NCBI GenBank assembly: GCA_003151275.1
Contig: PLXC01000059.1
Span: 1 to 64,000, forward strand
Reading direction: 5' to 3'
From: Candidatus Melainabacteria bacterium
Lineage (GTDB): Bacteria; Cyanobacteriota; Vampirovibrionia; Obscuribacterales; Obscuribacteraceae
Length of the DNA: 64,000 nucleotides
Under the pieces are notes generated by a model, which worked only from the letters and a program-made list of their open reading frames with translations, did not search any database and had not been told where the DNA came from. Shown here one piece after another: positions 17,921-27,115 of the stretch; the stretch's first letter is position 1, and each line of letters begins with the position of its first letter. The position numbers and the translations under genes were made by a program.

Positions 17921-18690
17921 GCATTCTAATTATTCATATCCTAACGGCCCTAGTCGTACTGTCAACTTATTCTCTAAGGCTGCCAGAATCTTACTTGGAC
18001 CCAAACTACGGGTTCCTTATAGGCACACCTGAGGAAAAACTGCTCTATGTAATTAAGACGGCAAAAAGCAGAGACGACTCTGAAATGCTCGCGCGCGGAT
18101 TGGATAGACTTGCTCAATTGTATGATGAGCAAAACCGTTACGCCGAAGCAGAACTATACTATCTGCTCGCCATCCACACTTTGCAAAGGGCTTACAAAAA
18201 AGATGATCTAGAGATTGGCCTTGAATACGAGAGTTTAACCACGCACTATGTCAAATGCAATGACCTCCAACTCGCGCAAAGAGCAAATTTGAAAGCTTTG
18301 ACGATACTAAGAAAGCATGAAAGTGACAATCCGATTCAGTTAGCCATTGTTCTTCACAATGAAGCTTGGCTTGAGGGGTCCATTGGAAAAACAGATAACG
18401 CAGAAAATTATCTGCTTGAAAGTCTGGACATGCTCAAGCGCCAGTTTGGTGCAAATCACTTGATGGTTGGCATCGCTGCCAATGCGTTGGCTGAGCTATA
18501 TGTAAGAAACAGCGACTACCATCGGGCTGAACAATATTTGCAGATGGCGTTAGAAATTGTGCCACAATCATTAGACACAAAATCGATTACGAAAAGAATG
18601 ATGTCGAACTACGCTTTAGTTCTGCGAAAGAACCACAAATATAGCGCTGCCAGCCAGATTGAAGAACATACAAAATCAAATTTCCAATAG
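17917..18690 (+). CDS. TPR-repeat protein with N-terminal membrane anchor
   Basis: The 257-residue protein starts at GTG, overlapping the hydrolase stop (GTGA). A hydrophobic N-terminus (MSILIIHILTALVVLSTYSL) could be a signal or anchor. At least four TPR-like helix pairs follow: LDRLAQLYDEQNRYAEAELYYLLAI, EYESLTTHYVKCNDLQLAQR, ANALAELYVRNSDYHRAEQYLQMAL, MSNYALVLRKNHKYSAAS. This type of kinesin-light-chain-like TPR is abundant in Vampirovibrionia genomes. It is probably a protein-protein scaffold on the outer face of the membrane; the partner is unknown. Confidence 0.8.
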   Translation: MSILIIHILTALVVLSTYSLRLPESYLDPNYGFLIGTPEEKLLYVIKTAKSRDDSEMLARGLDRLAQLYDEQNRYAEAELYYLLAIHTLQRAYKKDDLEIGLEYESLTTHYVKCNDLQLAQRANLKALTILRKHESDNPIQLAIVLHNEAWLEGSIGKTDNAENYLLESLDMLKRQFGANHLMVGIAANALAELYVRNSDYHRAEQYLQMALEIVPQSLDTKSITKRMMSNYALVLRKNHKYSAASQIEEHTKSNFQ

Positions 18691-18779
18691 CCGAATTGGA
18701 CAAAGAAACAGTTCAAAAAATGCGATTGAACTCAATCAAAATGCTGGTTGCAAACCTCGAACAACCTCAGGCAAGATAA

Positions 18780-18850
18780 ATTTCTATGCAGAAGACGTAC
18801 ACGAACATATTGGACACATTTTTTCTTGGCTGTCTCTCTCTAACTGCATC
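18780..18850 (+). pseudogene. Remnant of the EDVHEHIGHIF small membrane gene
   Basis: The bases around 18788-18835 are almost identical to 9410-9457 and encode AEDVHEHIGHIF. The preceding and following membrane segments are lost and the segment ends within the neighbouring USP gene's 3' end. Confidence 0.7.
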
Positions 18851-19331
18851 GGAGATTCTTTGCCGCATCTAATCTTGCAGACGCGGCTGCAATTGCCTCG
18901 AGATTCTTTTGTGGTACACGAACAAGTATCACCGTACACGGCGCGCTTGTCATCACCGAAAGCGACACGCTACCAAGCAAAACACGCTTGAGATCGCGAC
19001 ATCCATGGGAACCAAGAACTAACAAATTAGCTGGCCATTCTGTTGCTTCCTTCAAGAGCTCTTCTTTTGGATCTCCATGCCGAATCAATTGCGAAACATC
19101 TGAGTCTGGTAAAGCCAGATGGATTCGCGTAGTCATTTCCTGCAACAAAGCTTTCGCAGCATCGCTTGCTGCACACTCAAAACTTGCCTCCGGATAGACA
19201 TCATCTGCTAAAGGGTCAATAACATTGACAAGCTTAAATTGCGTGCGTGAAGCCCATAGATGATTGACGACAAAATCAGAAATGATCTTTCCGTAGAAAG
19301 AACCATCGATCGCTAACAATACATTTGTCAC
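18840..19331 (-). CDS. Universal stress protein, single domain
   Basis: This 163-residue USP (GTG start, VTNVLLAIDGSFYGK) belongs to the same subfamily as the genes at 2772 and 33064. The ATP motif is GSHGCRDLKRVLLGS. It stands alone on the minus strand between the TPR gene and an LRV-repeat gene. A palindromic box lies 62 bp upstream. Confidence 0.9.
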   Translation of the reverse strand: MTNVLLAIDGSFYGKIISDFVVNHLWASRTQFKLVNVIDPLADDVYPEASFECAASDAAKALLQEMTTRIHLALPDSDVSQLIRHGDPKEELLKEATEWPANLLVLGSHGCRDLKRVLLGSVSLSVMTSAPCTVILVRVPQKNLEAIAAASARLDAAKNLRCS

Positions 19332-19392
19332 GGCAGAATACCTTTTGGCTAAATTTACACATTAATCGTATTACTCTCAACCGTAATCGACC

Positions 19393-19408
19393 TCCTCCCT
19401 AGGATTGA
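19393..19408. promoter_or_regulatory. 16-bp palindromic box, site 6
   Basis: TCCTCCCTAGGATTGA lies 62 bp upstream of the USP start at 19331. The position is nearly the same as that of site 1 relative to its paralogous USP. Confidence 0.5.
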
Positions 19409-19499
19409 ATGAATCCAAAGCTGAATCATTTTTTTGATTGTGGTGGCACTCATTTAGTAGTCCAGTCCTCCGGCATAACACTCCAGATTGTACGAGCGG

Positions 19500-19877
19500 T
19501 CAACAGTTGAAGCAGTGTTCCCTCAATAACCGGTGCAGGGTGGTTTTCGCGCGAAGAGCTACGTATGGATTTTCGTCTTCGGCTAGATGATTAAGCACAT
19601 AAACGGGGATATTGTGGTCTGAAGCCAGCCAATAGCGGACATCAGGGCTAGAATCATGTTCTAAGGTTTGTAGTGCTTCTTCCGGCATATTTGGATTGCC
19701 TATGACGCTATAGCGCACAGTGCTGTCTGGATCGCAAATGAGCTCAGTCAGAGTAGCTTGTGGAGAGTGTACATTTTCCGCCACATGCCTGCGTACCCGC
19801 GGCGAAATATCGTGGGCAAGCTGTGCCAGAGCGCTTTCTGGAGTGGTGTGGTTTCCTGCAAGTAAGTAATTCTTCAT
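19500..19877 (-). CDS. Leucine-rich-repeat-variant (LRV/HEAT-like) protein
   Basis: The 125-residue protein is made of about four 24-residue repeats of the form L-x2-L-A-x-D-x-S-x2-V-R-x2-V-A-x-N-x-x-x-P: LAHDISPRVRRHVAENVHSP, LICDPDSTVRYSVIGNPNMP, LEHDSSPDVRYWLASDHNIP, and a fourth degenerate one. LRV solenoids were first described in an Azotobacter Fe-S protein. Here the N-terminal Fe-S part is missing, and only a CFNC at the C-terminus could bind metal. It is probably a small protein-interaction module. Its promoter is not evident. Confidence 0.75.
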   Translation of the reverse strand: MKNYLLAGNHTTPESALAQLAHDISPRVRRHVAENVHSPQATLTELICDPDSTVRYSVIGNPNMPEEALQTLEHDSSPDVRYWLASDHNIPVYVLNHLAEDENPYVALRAKTTLHRLLREHCFNC

Positions 19878-20090
19878 GGTTTAATACAACTCGGTGTGGT
19901 CACATAACGCAATTAAGCAATTGCGTATGTCATCAATTCGATCTTAGCTCGGTTTTACGCTTGAGGGCTTCAGCCTAAATGCGTATCTTTTACAAGGTGT
20001 CGCAACGACATCGCTAAGTCTGATTGACGACAATGCTCGCCGACATTCTCCCGATGGGCTTGGAATGCGGGGGCTGAGTGGGCAAGTAAC

Positions 20091-20184
20091 GCCGATGGAC
20101 CTCAGCCGAATGGTTGGTTCACTGCCGATGATCAACTATCAGCCGATCTGAGCATGTGCATTGAATCGAACCAGAGGACAATGG
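20091..20184 (+). repeat. Noncoding repeat, copy A (upstream of cation ATPase)
   Basis: About 94 bp are closely similar to 28311-28402. Shared blocks include CAGCCGAATGG, TATCAGCCGATCTGAGCATG and TTGAATCGAAC. It lies 186 bp before the ATPase start. The rest of 19878-20369 shows no gene. Confidence 0.7.
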
Positions 20185-20369
20185 ATGTTATTGCGGAGAT
20201 GAAAACATGAACTTGCAAGCAGGATTAGCATGCCTGTGACCTCCGCTGCAATGTTACTTGCTGAGGAATTCTACTTAAAAGCAAAAGACAGGACCGATGA
20301 CGAATCCAATGACTGGAGTCTTGAAACGGACTGAGGCAGCGTGAGCTAACGAAGCAGAGGAGGTTTGTA

Positions 20370-23093
20370 GTGCATAAAGTCGCCTCTGGCGCAAGTGATA
20401 CCGTAGGAGGTGAGCAGATTCAGCAGTCTGCTGAATCATTTATTGAGTCCTTTGGCACCAATAAAGTGGCTGGTCTCTCACTAGATGCAGCGGCACGGAG
20501 GCTCAAGAGTGAAGGTCCCAACGAGTTCCGCAAAGGAGAATCGGTCAAGGTCTGGACTATTTTGATCGATCAGTTCAAATCGAGCGTCGTTATCTTGTTA
20601 GTGATTGCAACGGTCATTTCTTTTGTGATGAAAGAATATCTACAGACCGCTGGTATCGTTGCAGCGCTGTTCATCAACGCTGCGATTGGCTTTTTAACTG
20701 AATATCGTGCGAAGGTATCGCTAGATGGGCTGGCAAGACTAGCTGGTGCAGTCATTCGCGTCAGGCGCGAAGGATGCGAGATTGATTTACCGGTAACTGA
20801 ACTTGTCCGCGGTGACATCGTATTGCTAGTGGCTGGTACTCGTGTGCCAGCCGATTTATGCATCTTAGAAAGTGCTGCGTTTTCGGTTGATCAGTCACCC
20901 TTGACTGGAGAGAGTGTGCCAGTTTGGAAAGCACCAGATGCAGAGGCGCCAGAAAACAGACTTGTTTCACAGGGCACTAGCGCTCTAAGTGGACGAGCAG
21001 TCTGTGTTGTCATTGCCACTGGTCCTAAAACCAGGATGGGCCAATTGGGTCGTATGCTGCAAGAAGTGGTATCGGCTGAAACTCCACTAACCAAATCACT
21101 TGATACTTTAGGACATCAGCTGACAATTCTGGTCGTTTTACTTTGTGTTCTGTTTGCCGCACTCGGCATCTTGCGACACGCCTCTTTAGAAAGGATGCTG
21201 GAAACGAGCATAGCTTTAGCAGTGGCGGCCATTCCGGAGGGACTGCCTGTAATAGCAACACTCGCTCTGGCAGCGGGGATTAGAAGAATGGTAATGGCAA
21301 AAGCTTTGGTCAGGCGACTATCAGCAGTTGAAACTTTAGGCTGCACTACCGTGATCTGCACAGACAAGACCGGCACACTAACCGAAAATAAGATGCTAGT
21401 CACAGACATTGTTCTGGAAGGCGGGCATCTTCAACTGTCGGGACATGGCTATGAACCAAAGGGAACGCTGACCAGCCTAGACACATCGTGCCCAAGTGAC
21501 GATCCAAGAGTGCCTGATTTACTGGTAGCGACCACTTTGTGCAACGATGCCAGACTTGAGCATCACGAGGGTGCTGAGGGTTGGCACATTCACGGTGATC
21601 CAACAGAGGGAGCGCTCATTACAGCAGCCGTCAAGCTTGGTTTGAACGACGAACAATTGCGAGCAGAATTTCCGCGAGTTGCGGAGATTCCCTTTGATCT
21701 AAACCGAAAACGCATGTCAACTATCCATGCTAAACCAGATGGAGCAGGATGCATTCTGTTTTTGAAAGGATCTCCAGCAACGGTGCTGCCAATCTGCACT
21801 TATGTGCGCTCTAAAGAAGGCGACCTCGACTTAGACGAAGACATTCGAAATTGGTTTCTTAGCCAGAATCAGGAACTAGCCAAACGCGGACTGCGAGTGC
21901 TGGCCGTTGCTAGACGCGATATTGAAAGGGTTCCGGATCACCTGGATACAGCATCTCTAGAAGGAAAGTTGATTTTGTTAGGTCTGGTTGGCATGTCTGA
22001 TCGCCCTAAAGAAAACGTTGAGGCCGCGATTCGAACCTGTCAGGATGCAGGCATCCGAATTGTTATGCTGACCGGAGATCAACGAGAGACGGCAAAGTCA
22101 GTTGCAAGCGAATTAGGCATAATCTCGTCGCAGGCTGATGAGACGAAAATTTTATCCGGTAGCGATTTGCAGCGACTTACAGATAGCGAGATTAAGGACA
22201 TCCTCAATCATGTCTCCGTACTGGCTCGTGTTACCCCGGAGATGAAACTCGATATCGTCAAGCGTTTACAGGCGGCTGGGCACATCGTTGCCATGACAGG
22301 AGATGGCGTGAATGATGCACCGGCATTGCGCCAGTCCAACATCGGCATTGCCATGGGGCAGTCAGGCACTGACCTGGCGCGCGAAGCTTCTGATCTGGTT
22401 ATTACAGATGACAACTTTGCCACAATTGTGAAAGCGGTTAGCGAGGGAAGGATTATCTATGCGAACATCAGTCGAGCTGTCGGTTACCTGCTGACGGCCA
22501 GTTTGACCTCGGTCATTGCAATTACCCTTGGACTTTTCACAAATGCTGCTCTTTTTCTAGAACCCTTGCAGCTACTTTATCTGAATCTGATTATGCACGT
22601 CTTTGCTGGTCTTGGCATTGTGCTTCAAAAGGGAGCAGCGGATGTGATGAAACACCCGCCCAGAAAGCAGACAGAAAAATTGTTGGACAGGTATGAGCAG
22701 ATTCAGATTCTCACTCGCAGTGCGTTGATTGGCGGAGTGAGCGTATTGGCCGTCATGGCTGATCAGCGTTATTTAGGTGATTCAAGCGCGACTACGGTAG
22801 CCCTGGCTATTCTTTCCCTTTCTCTGGTTCTTCAATCATGGTCTTGGCTTCTCGCTCGAGACCACACTGTTGGGACTCGGTGGTATCTGAACGGACCGAT
22901 GTTGTTAAGTTCGGCAATCAATCTGGCCTTGCTAGGTGCCGCAATTTATGTGCCGGCATTGCAGCGAGTGTTGAATACGAGACCTTTGAACCTTGAACAC
23001 ATCTTTGTGGTTGTGTTAGCTGCCTCGTTGACTTATTTGCTGTCCATACCCATATCGGGGTGGTTCAAAGGACCTCAACTCGTGCATGAATAG
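20370..23093 (+). CDS. P-type cation-transporting ATPase (type II, CtpF/SERCA-like)
   Basis: The 907-residue membrane pump starts at GTG after GAGGAGG. The N-terminal cation-ATPase domain is followed by paired membrane helices (IDQFKSSVVILLVIATVISF), the actuator loop SPLTGESVPVWK, and helix M4 with the ion-site PEGLPVIATLALAAGIRRM. The phosphorylation motif ICTDKTGTLTEN has Asp332. Then come the nucleotide domain (FLKGSP), hinge MTGDGVNDAPALRQSNIGIAMG, and C-terminal helices with LNLIMHVFAGLGI. The replacement of the usual NLITD by NLIMH in M6 may change ion selectivity. CtpF-type pumps are DosR-regulated in mycobacteria. Calcium or another divalent ion is likely; this is not certain. Confidence 0.93.
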   Translation: MHKVASGASDTVGGEQIQQSAESFIESFGTNKVAGLSLDAAARRLKSEGPNEFRKGESVKVWTILIDQFKSSVVILLVIATVISFVMKEYLQTAGIVAALFINAAIGFLTEYRAKVSLDGLARLAGAVIRVRREGCEIDLPVTELVRGDIVLLVAGTRVPADLCILESAAFSVDQSPLTGESVPVWKAPDAEAPENRLVSQGTSALSGRAVCVVIATGPKTRMGQLGRMLQEVVSAETPLTKSLDTLGHQLTILVVLLCVLFAALGILRHASLERMLETSIALAVAAIPEGLPVIATLALAAGIRRMVMAKALVRRLSAVETLGCTTVICTDKTGTLTENKMLVTDIVLEGGHLQLSGHGYEPKGTLTSLDTSCPSDDPRVPDLLVATTLCNDARLEHHEGAEGWHIHGDPTEGALITAAVKLGLNDEQLRAEFPRVAEIPFDLNRKRMSTIHAKPDGAGCILFLKGSPATVLPICTYVRSKEGDLDLDEDIRNWFLSQNQELAKRGLRVLAVARRDIERVPDHLDTASLEGKLILLGLVGMSDRPKENVEAAIRTCQDAGIRIVMLTGDQRETAKSVASELGIISSQADETKILSGSDLQRLTDSEIKDILNHVSVLARVTPEMKLDIVKRLQAAGHIVAMTGDGVNDAPALRQSNIGIAMGQSGTDLAREASDLVITDDNFATIVKAVSEGRIIYANISRAVGYLLTASLTSVIAITLGLFTNAALFLEPLQLLYLNLIMHVFAGLGIVLQKGAADVMKHPPRKQTEKLLDRYEQIQILTRSALIGGVSVLAVMADQRYLGDSSATTVALAILSLSLVLQSWSWLLARDHTVGTRWYLNGPMLLSSAINLALLGAAIYVPALQRVLNTRPLNLEHIFVVVLAASLTYLLSIPISGWFKGPQLVHE

Positions 23094-23227
23094 ATTCATA
23101 TCTGAACCACTGCCGGCGGTGGCAGTACTTGATCTATGGAAATTGGTTTTGTCAATCCGATCAGTCGCTAAGAAAGTGCAATATAGAGGCAATAGTTCGG
23201 AAGCATGAATGTTCTCTGTTCCGACAA

Positions 23228-23280
23228 GACCGGTACCAGGTCAATGGCCGAAGACTACAATACTCTATGATGTCCTCTCA
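23228..23280 (+). pseudogene. Remnant of the 3' end of a cytochrome c gene
   Basis: GTCAA-GG-C followed by AAGACTACAATACTCT and TGATG matches 7667-7704, the last codons and stop of the monohaem cytochrome gene. Nothing of the haem domain is left. A short hairpin (ACTGCC/GGCAGT) at 23109-23126 may mark the end of the ATPase transcript. Confidence 0.6.
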
Positions 23281-23289
23281 GTTTGCGAA

Positions 23290-24264
23290 TTATTTGACAA
23301 ACATTTTTGCTTGCCCGATCATGCCTGGTCGAAGCAATGCTTGTGGATTTTCGAGGATGAGACTGACAGAGAAGTCTTGGCTTAACGAGTCTTTCGGAGC
23401 TGTTATGCTATCGATGCTGCCGGAAAAGCTCTTCATGGAAATTTTGTTGCACAAAAAATTGACGTGCTGACCAAGAGCAATACGTTCTCGGTCAGCAATG
23501 GGCAAGACAATGCGTAGTCTTACCTTGCTAACGCCCGCCATCACATAAGCTGCTTGATCCGGGTTGACTCGATCACCAAGAGTAACGTTCTTTATTACAA
23601 CAACTCCACTGTTAGGTGCTCTAATCGGCAGCTCGCTGGGCGCTGTCTCTTGTTTGACGTTCAGCGATTTGATACCGTACATAGTTGCAAGCGTATTAGA
23701 CTCGTTCTCCAGACGGATTCGCTGCTCGTTCAAGTCTTTGAGATCTTCAACGGCGGTGCGAACATCCTCCTCAGCTTTCTCCAGCTCTTTGTCGGCCATG
23801 ATGCCTTCTTTAACAAGCATTTGTATGCGCTCCAAGCTTGCCCGCGCCAATCGACCGGAAGATTCTCTTTGCTGGATGCTCATTTCATTCTGCCCCAGCC
23901 GCATCAAATAGTCGGCACTCAGATTTACCAGTTCTGCGCTCTCCATTAAGGCAAGCAACTCACCTTTGCGGAAGTACTTTCCAATGACGGCGTTATCTTG
24001 AGAGATCCGTCCTGAAAGCATGGCATGCACATGAAAGGGCTTATCATCAGATAATTCGATCAGTCCATCCGCGCTGATGACTGCAACATCACCCTGAGAT
24101 TTCGCGTTTGGCGACTTGCTTGGGTAACCGGTTGGTCTCAGGCGTGACTCCAGACCAATAGTGGTGGTACCAGGAACAGCGGCGATGCTTGGCACTTGGC
24201 AAAAAACAGCTGAAAGCGTCAAGAGAGATAATCTCAACAGAACATCTTGGGCGAGCTGAAACAC
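23290..24264 (-). CDS. HlyD/CusB-type periplasmic adaptor protein
   Basis: The 324-residue product has an N-terminal signal (VLLRLSLLTLSAVFCQVPSIAA). A biotinyl-lipoyl-like half (HVHAMLSGRISQDNAVIGKYFRKGELLALMES) leads into an alpha-helical hairpin (about residues 135-200), then the second lipoyl half (ELPIRAPNSGVVVIKNVTLGDRV) and a beta-barrel. Such adaptors join an inner-membrane RND or ABC pump to an outer-membrane channel, often for metal efflux. No pump or channel gene is adjacent, so it is an orphan here; a function with the neighbouring cation ATPase is possible but unsupported. Confidence 0.85.
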   Translation of the reverse strand: MFQLAQDVLLRLSLLTLSAVFCQVPSIAAVPGTTTIGLESRLRPTGYPSKSPNAKSQGDVAVISADGLIELSDDKPFHVHAMLSGRISQDNAVIGKYFRKGELLALMESAELVNLSADYLMRLGQNEMSIQQRESSGRLARASLERIQMLVKEGIMADKELEKAEEDVRTAVEDLKDLNEQRIRLENESNTLATMYGIKSLNVKQETAPSELPIRAPNSGVVVIKNVTLGDRVNPDQAAYVMAGVSKVRLRIVLPIADRERIALGQHVNFLCNKISMKSFSGSIDSITAPKDSLSQDFSVSLILENPQALLRPGMIGQAKMFVK

Positions 24265-24349
24265 ACGAACACCTGCTTTCCTATACCCTGGTTACACGAT
24301 ACGACCGACAGCAAGAATAAGTAATTGCTCCGATTCTTCTTGCTGTTCA

Positions 24350-25306
24350 TCAAAGGCACAGTGCCAATTTTTTAGCTTGATCGCTAGATTCGGAACGGTG
24401 CTCGATATTTTCCTCCGGAAACAGAAGGATGTTTGGAAGAGTGAGGTGTTGAATAAACATTTCAGGTGATGAGCCAAAAATTGTTATTCGTTTGCCACCA
24501 ATTTCTCTCGTTGGAATCACCACAAGGTTATCAGAGTACGCGTCAAGCTCGACTCTGACCGGCTTACGCGACCATAGTGAGGCGCCATCTTCGATTTCAA
24601 AATCTCCAAAAAGCGCAACTTCTATTGACATATTCTCAAGTTCTTTATGCGCTTCCCGCAGATCTCGAATTAGGTTTTCCGGAGACTCCTCACGCACACC
24701 TGTTGCTAGACAGACCAGTTCTGATTGCAGTCCTAATAACGACGCGGTCTGCATACAGGCTCGAATGTACTCTATATTCAAATGATCAACCGAGACCAAT
24801 ATCTTCAGAGTCTTCCAAGGTTGCCATTCACCTTGCACTACCAACAGTGGGCGCGGACAGTGGTTCGCTAATCCTTCTGCAATTGATAGCCTAACGTATT
24901 GACCTCTTTCGCGATCAATCGCTTTGGTTTCAGACGGTTCATGGCCAGTGATGACGAGGTCGTGATCTTTTGCTCTCTGGCAGATTTCATGAACTGGATT
25001 GCCTTCATCGATCAGGCAATCACTTTTTATTTTTACTGCGCTGGCCATAGATTCATATTTATCCGCTAGCTTTTTTGCCAACTCGCGCAGAGAGTTGCAT
25101 AGGGACTCGTATGCCGCCACGTAAAGACCGCTGCCTATAAACCCTGGTCTACTGTTCCCTAAAAGTGCCCATGCCGTGCGAGTATCAACAACGTGTTGCG
25201 CAACTAAATTGGCGTCAGCCTGCTTGGCCAGTCTCCAAGCCAGCTCCGCAGCCTGGTACGATTGTTCGGAGCCACTCAAGGCAAGCAGAATTGACATCTT
25301 GTGCAT
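24350..25306 (-). CDS. Divergent universal stress protein, copy A of a recent duplication
   Basis: The 318-residue product starts at MHKMSILLALSGSEQSYQAA, 6 bp after GGAGGT. The first half is UspA-like, but the ATP loop is replaced by ITGHEPSETKAIDRERGQ, so nucleotide binding is doubtful. The second half (LKILVSVDHLNIEYIRACMQ onward) is a second, more divergent USP-like domain ending IFGSSPEMFIQHLTLPNILL. It is over 85 percent identical by eye to the gene at 34086-35045. Proteins of this shape also occur next to hydrogenases and USP clusters in other anaerobes. Weak box-like sequences precede both copies. Confidence 0.85.
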   Translation of the reverse strand: MHKMSILLALSGSEQSYQAAELAWRLAKQADANLVAQHVVDTRTAWALLGNSRPGFIGSGLYVAAYESLCNSLRELAKKLADKYESMASAVKIKSDCLIDEGNPVHEICQRAKDHDLVITGHEPSETKAIDRERGQYVRLSIAEGLANHCPRPLLVVQGEWQPWKTLKILVSVDHLNIEYIRACMQTASLLGLQSELVCLATGVREESPENLIRDLREAHKELENMSIEVALFGDFEIEDGASLWSRKPVRVELDAYSDNLVVIPTREIGGKRITIFGSSPEMFIQHLTLPNILLFPEENIEHRSESSDQAKKLALCL

Positions 25307-25360
25307 GATCATACCTCCATCCATCTGCATTAATGGTGCTAAATTCAAAGAGAATGCACA

Positions 25361-25376
25361 TCCATCTATCGGACTA
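25361..25376. promoter_or_regulatory. Weak variant of the 16-bp box, copy A
   Basis: TCCATCTATCGGACTA lies 55 bp upstream of the USP start at 25306. The right arm differs from the main pattern. The matching position before copy B is 35098-35113. Confidence 0.3.
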
Positions 25377-25436
25377 GGCGTCGATTACTTGAAAGAAAAA
25401 CCTTTTCGAGCACTTCAATATCGGATAGATTGATAA

Positions 25437-25565
25437 ACATTATTGACGAAGCCAAAAGATGGAATGCAGATCGTGGGATCTCATGGGCGTAAAGGGTTTC
25501 ACAAATTCTGGTTGGGCAGTGTAGCCGAACTTGCGTGCAAGTACGCTTTGTTGCGATCATAGAAA
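25437..25565 (+). pseudogene. Universal stress protein gene remnant
   Basis: Read with one frameshift the plus strand encodes IIDEAKRWNAD, then VGSHGRKGFHKFWLGSVAEL. This corresponds to the ATP-motif region of the USP at 48844 (SILDEAKAWNAD...GSHGRKGVNKFFLGSVAE). The first two thirds of the gene are gone and the frame closes soon after. It is a decayed duplicate. Confidence 0.8.
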
Positions 25566-25702
25566 TCAGTCCAACAGATGATGTCGCCAAGTTCGTTTTT
25601 GACTACACTAATAGTGCAAAAGGAAACTTGGGTCCAAGCAAAAAAGCAGCGGCCCAGAACATTCGACAAGGAGAACGACAGCATAAATGACAATATCTCT
25701 TT

Positions 25703-25769
25703 AAAAACGGCCGAACCCAAGCATAACTCTCTTGAGAGCTGAAACCAGACGGGGCTACGGCCGTTTTTT
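25703..25769 (+). terminator. Long inverted repeat ending in a T-run
   Basis: AAAAACGGCCG (25703-25713) pairs with CGGCCGTTTTT (25758-25768), with an inner CTCT-CTTG-AGAG hairpin. The T6 at the end on the plus strand suggests intrinsic termination. It may close transcription entering the tandem USP gene at 25925, or act as a leader element. I do not recognise a riboswitch family. Confidence 0.55.
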
Positions 25770-25924
25770 CCTGGCACTATATTCAGTGCTTGACAATTCT
25801 CCTGTATCGTCGAAGTTTGTTTGGACTGAGAGATCCGGATGTATGCCAAAGTAAGTTGATGGAATTTCGTTATCGTGTGCTTGAAAATTCTGCAAGCTGA
25901 CTCCACTAAAATAGAGGTATAAAA

Positions 25925-26839
25925 ATGAATGTCTTAGTTGCTACCGACACTTCACCGTGTTCACAGGCAGCGATTGAATCAGTTCTGCGAATGAATTGCG
26001 GATCGGAAGCTGAACTTAAAGTCATTAATGTTGTTGATTTGTTCGAGCCGCTCCTTGCACTTAATAAAGAGAAGGCGATGGAGCAAGCGCATCAATACAT
26101 AGCGACAGTGGTGGGAAACATTCAAACAGCCTTGCCTCACGCGAAAGTTTTTGGAGATGTGCTGATTGGATATCCTGATCAAGTGATTACGAAAGCGGCG
26201 CATGAATTCAACGCAAATCTCATAGTTATGGGTTCACATGGCAGAACCGGTTTGACGAGATTTCTTTGGGGCAGTGTCTCTCGTGCCGTTTTGCTCGGCG
26301 CACCATGTGCAGTGCGAATTGTGAGACAGACTGATAGCCATAATACTCGCCAAAACAACCATGTCTTAATTGCGTTGGACGAATCAGAAGATTCCGCACA
26401 TTCTGCACACATACTGCAACACGTATTGGAATCATCTTGGTCGGAGGGCACCAGATTCAAGTGTATTTCGGTAGTTAGCGATGAGTACAAGTATGTTTTC
26501 CTTGAGCCTCCTCAGGCTGCTGGATTAGCCGTGCAGCAGGAGGACACTTTCTCCCATGTCGCTTCATCTTTGAGACAACGGGTGACTCGATTAAATCTGG
26601 CGTTTGGTGAGGGAACTTCAACCTTTGAGGTGCTTGAAGGTGATCCGCGCCTTCGAATTCTTGAAGCGGCAGACAACTGGAATGCTGGACTGATCGTTAT
26701 GGGCTCACATGCACGCAAACCGATCGAAGCGATTTTGCTTGGCAGCGTCTCCGACGCCGTCTCCTCTCATGCACATTGTGCTGTTGAAATTACGCGCATT
26801 CCGGCAAAGAAGCCTGAAGAAATGCATGCGATAGTATAG
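25925..26839 (+). CDS. Tandem-domain universal stress protein
   Basis: The 304-residue product is the close paralogue of the protein at 1835-2746. The first domain has MNVLVATDTSPCSQAAIESV and GSHGRTGLTRFLWGS. The second has VLIALDESEDSAHSA and GSHARKPIEAILLGS, where the second Gly of the motif is Ala (GSHA), a possible loss of nucleotide binding in that half. The metallothionein and acyltransferase genes follow on the same strand after 78 bp and may be co-transcribed. Confidence 0.92.
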   Translation: MNVLVATDTSPCSQAAIESVLRMNCGSEAELKVINVVDLFEPLLALNKEKAMEQAHQYIATVVGNIQTALPHAKVFGDVLIGYPDQVITKAAHEFNANLIVMGSHGRTGLTRFLWGSVSRAVLLGAPCAVRIVRQTDSHNTRQNNHVLIALDESEDSAHSAHILQHVLESSWSEGTRFKCISVVSDEYKYVFLEPPQAAGLAVQQEDTFSHVASSLRQRVTRLNLAFGEGTSTFEVLEGDPRLRILEAADNWNAGLIVMGSHARKPIEAILLGSVSDAVSSHAHCAVEITRIPAKKPEEMHAIV

Positions 26840-26917
26840 TAATTCGCAATCCACGATCAATGAAATTGAGATCAAGCAATGGGTGAAATTGAATAGGTTC
26901 TAGGAGGCACGCAGACG

Positions 26918-27100
26918 ATGGCAATGGTGGAAGATGACTTTAGGGGAGCAAGCGGCAATGCAGATTGCGCTCACCCTGGCTGCAACTGTGCAGCCGAATC
27001 AGGCAAGCAATATTGTAGCGAAGTTTGTCGACAAGCGGCAGCAACGCCGAATGTGGTGTGTGAGTGCGGACATCCTGAATGTGGTGGACCCCTGAGATGA
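26918..27100 (+). CDS. Bacterial metallothionein (SmtA/BmtA-like)
   Basis: The 60-residue cytoplasmic protein has eight Cys in the order CAHPGCNC, then YCSEVC, then CECGHPEC, ending GGPLR, plus two His next to Cys pairs. This matches the zinc-finger-containing bacterial metallothioneins of Cyanobacteria and Pseudomonas, which bind several Zn or Cd ions. AGGAGG lies 10 bp upstream. No SmtB-type repressor is adjacent; an arsR-type gene is at 52312. A frameshifted duplicate exists at 17028-17115. Confidence 0.88.
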   Translation: MAMVEDDFRGASGNADCAHPGCNCAAESGKQYCSEVCRQAAATPNVVCECGHPECGGPLR

Positions 27101-27115
27101 ACGTGGATTGCAGAA

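Noticed and set aside
25703..25769. Riboswitch
   Set aside because: The stem arrangement and loop sequences fit no family I recognise; terminator is the simpler reading.
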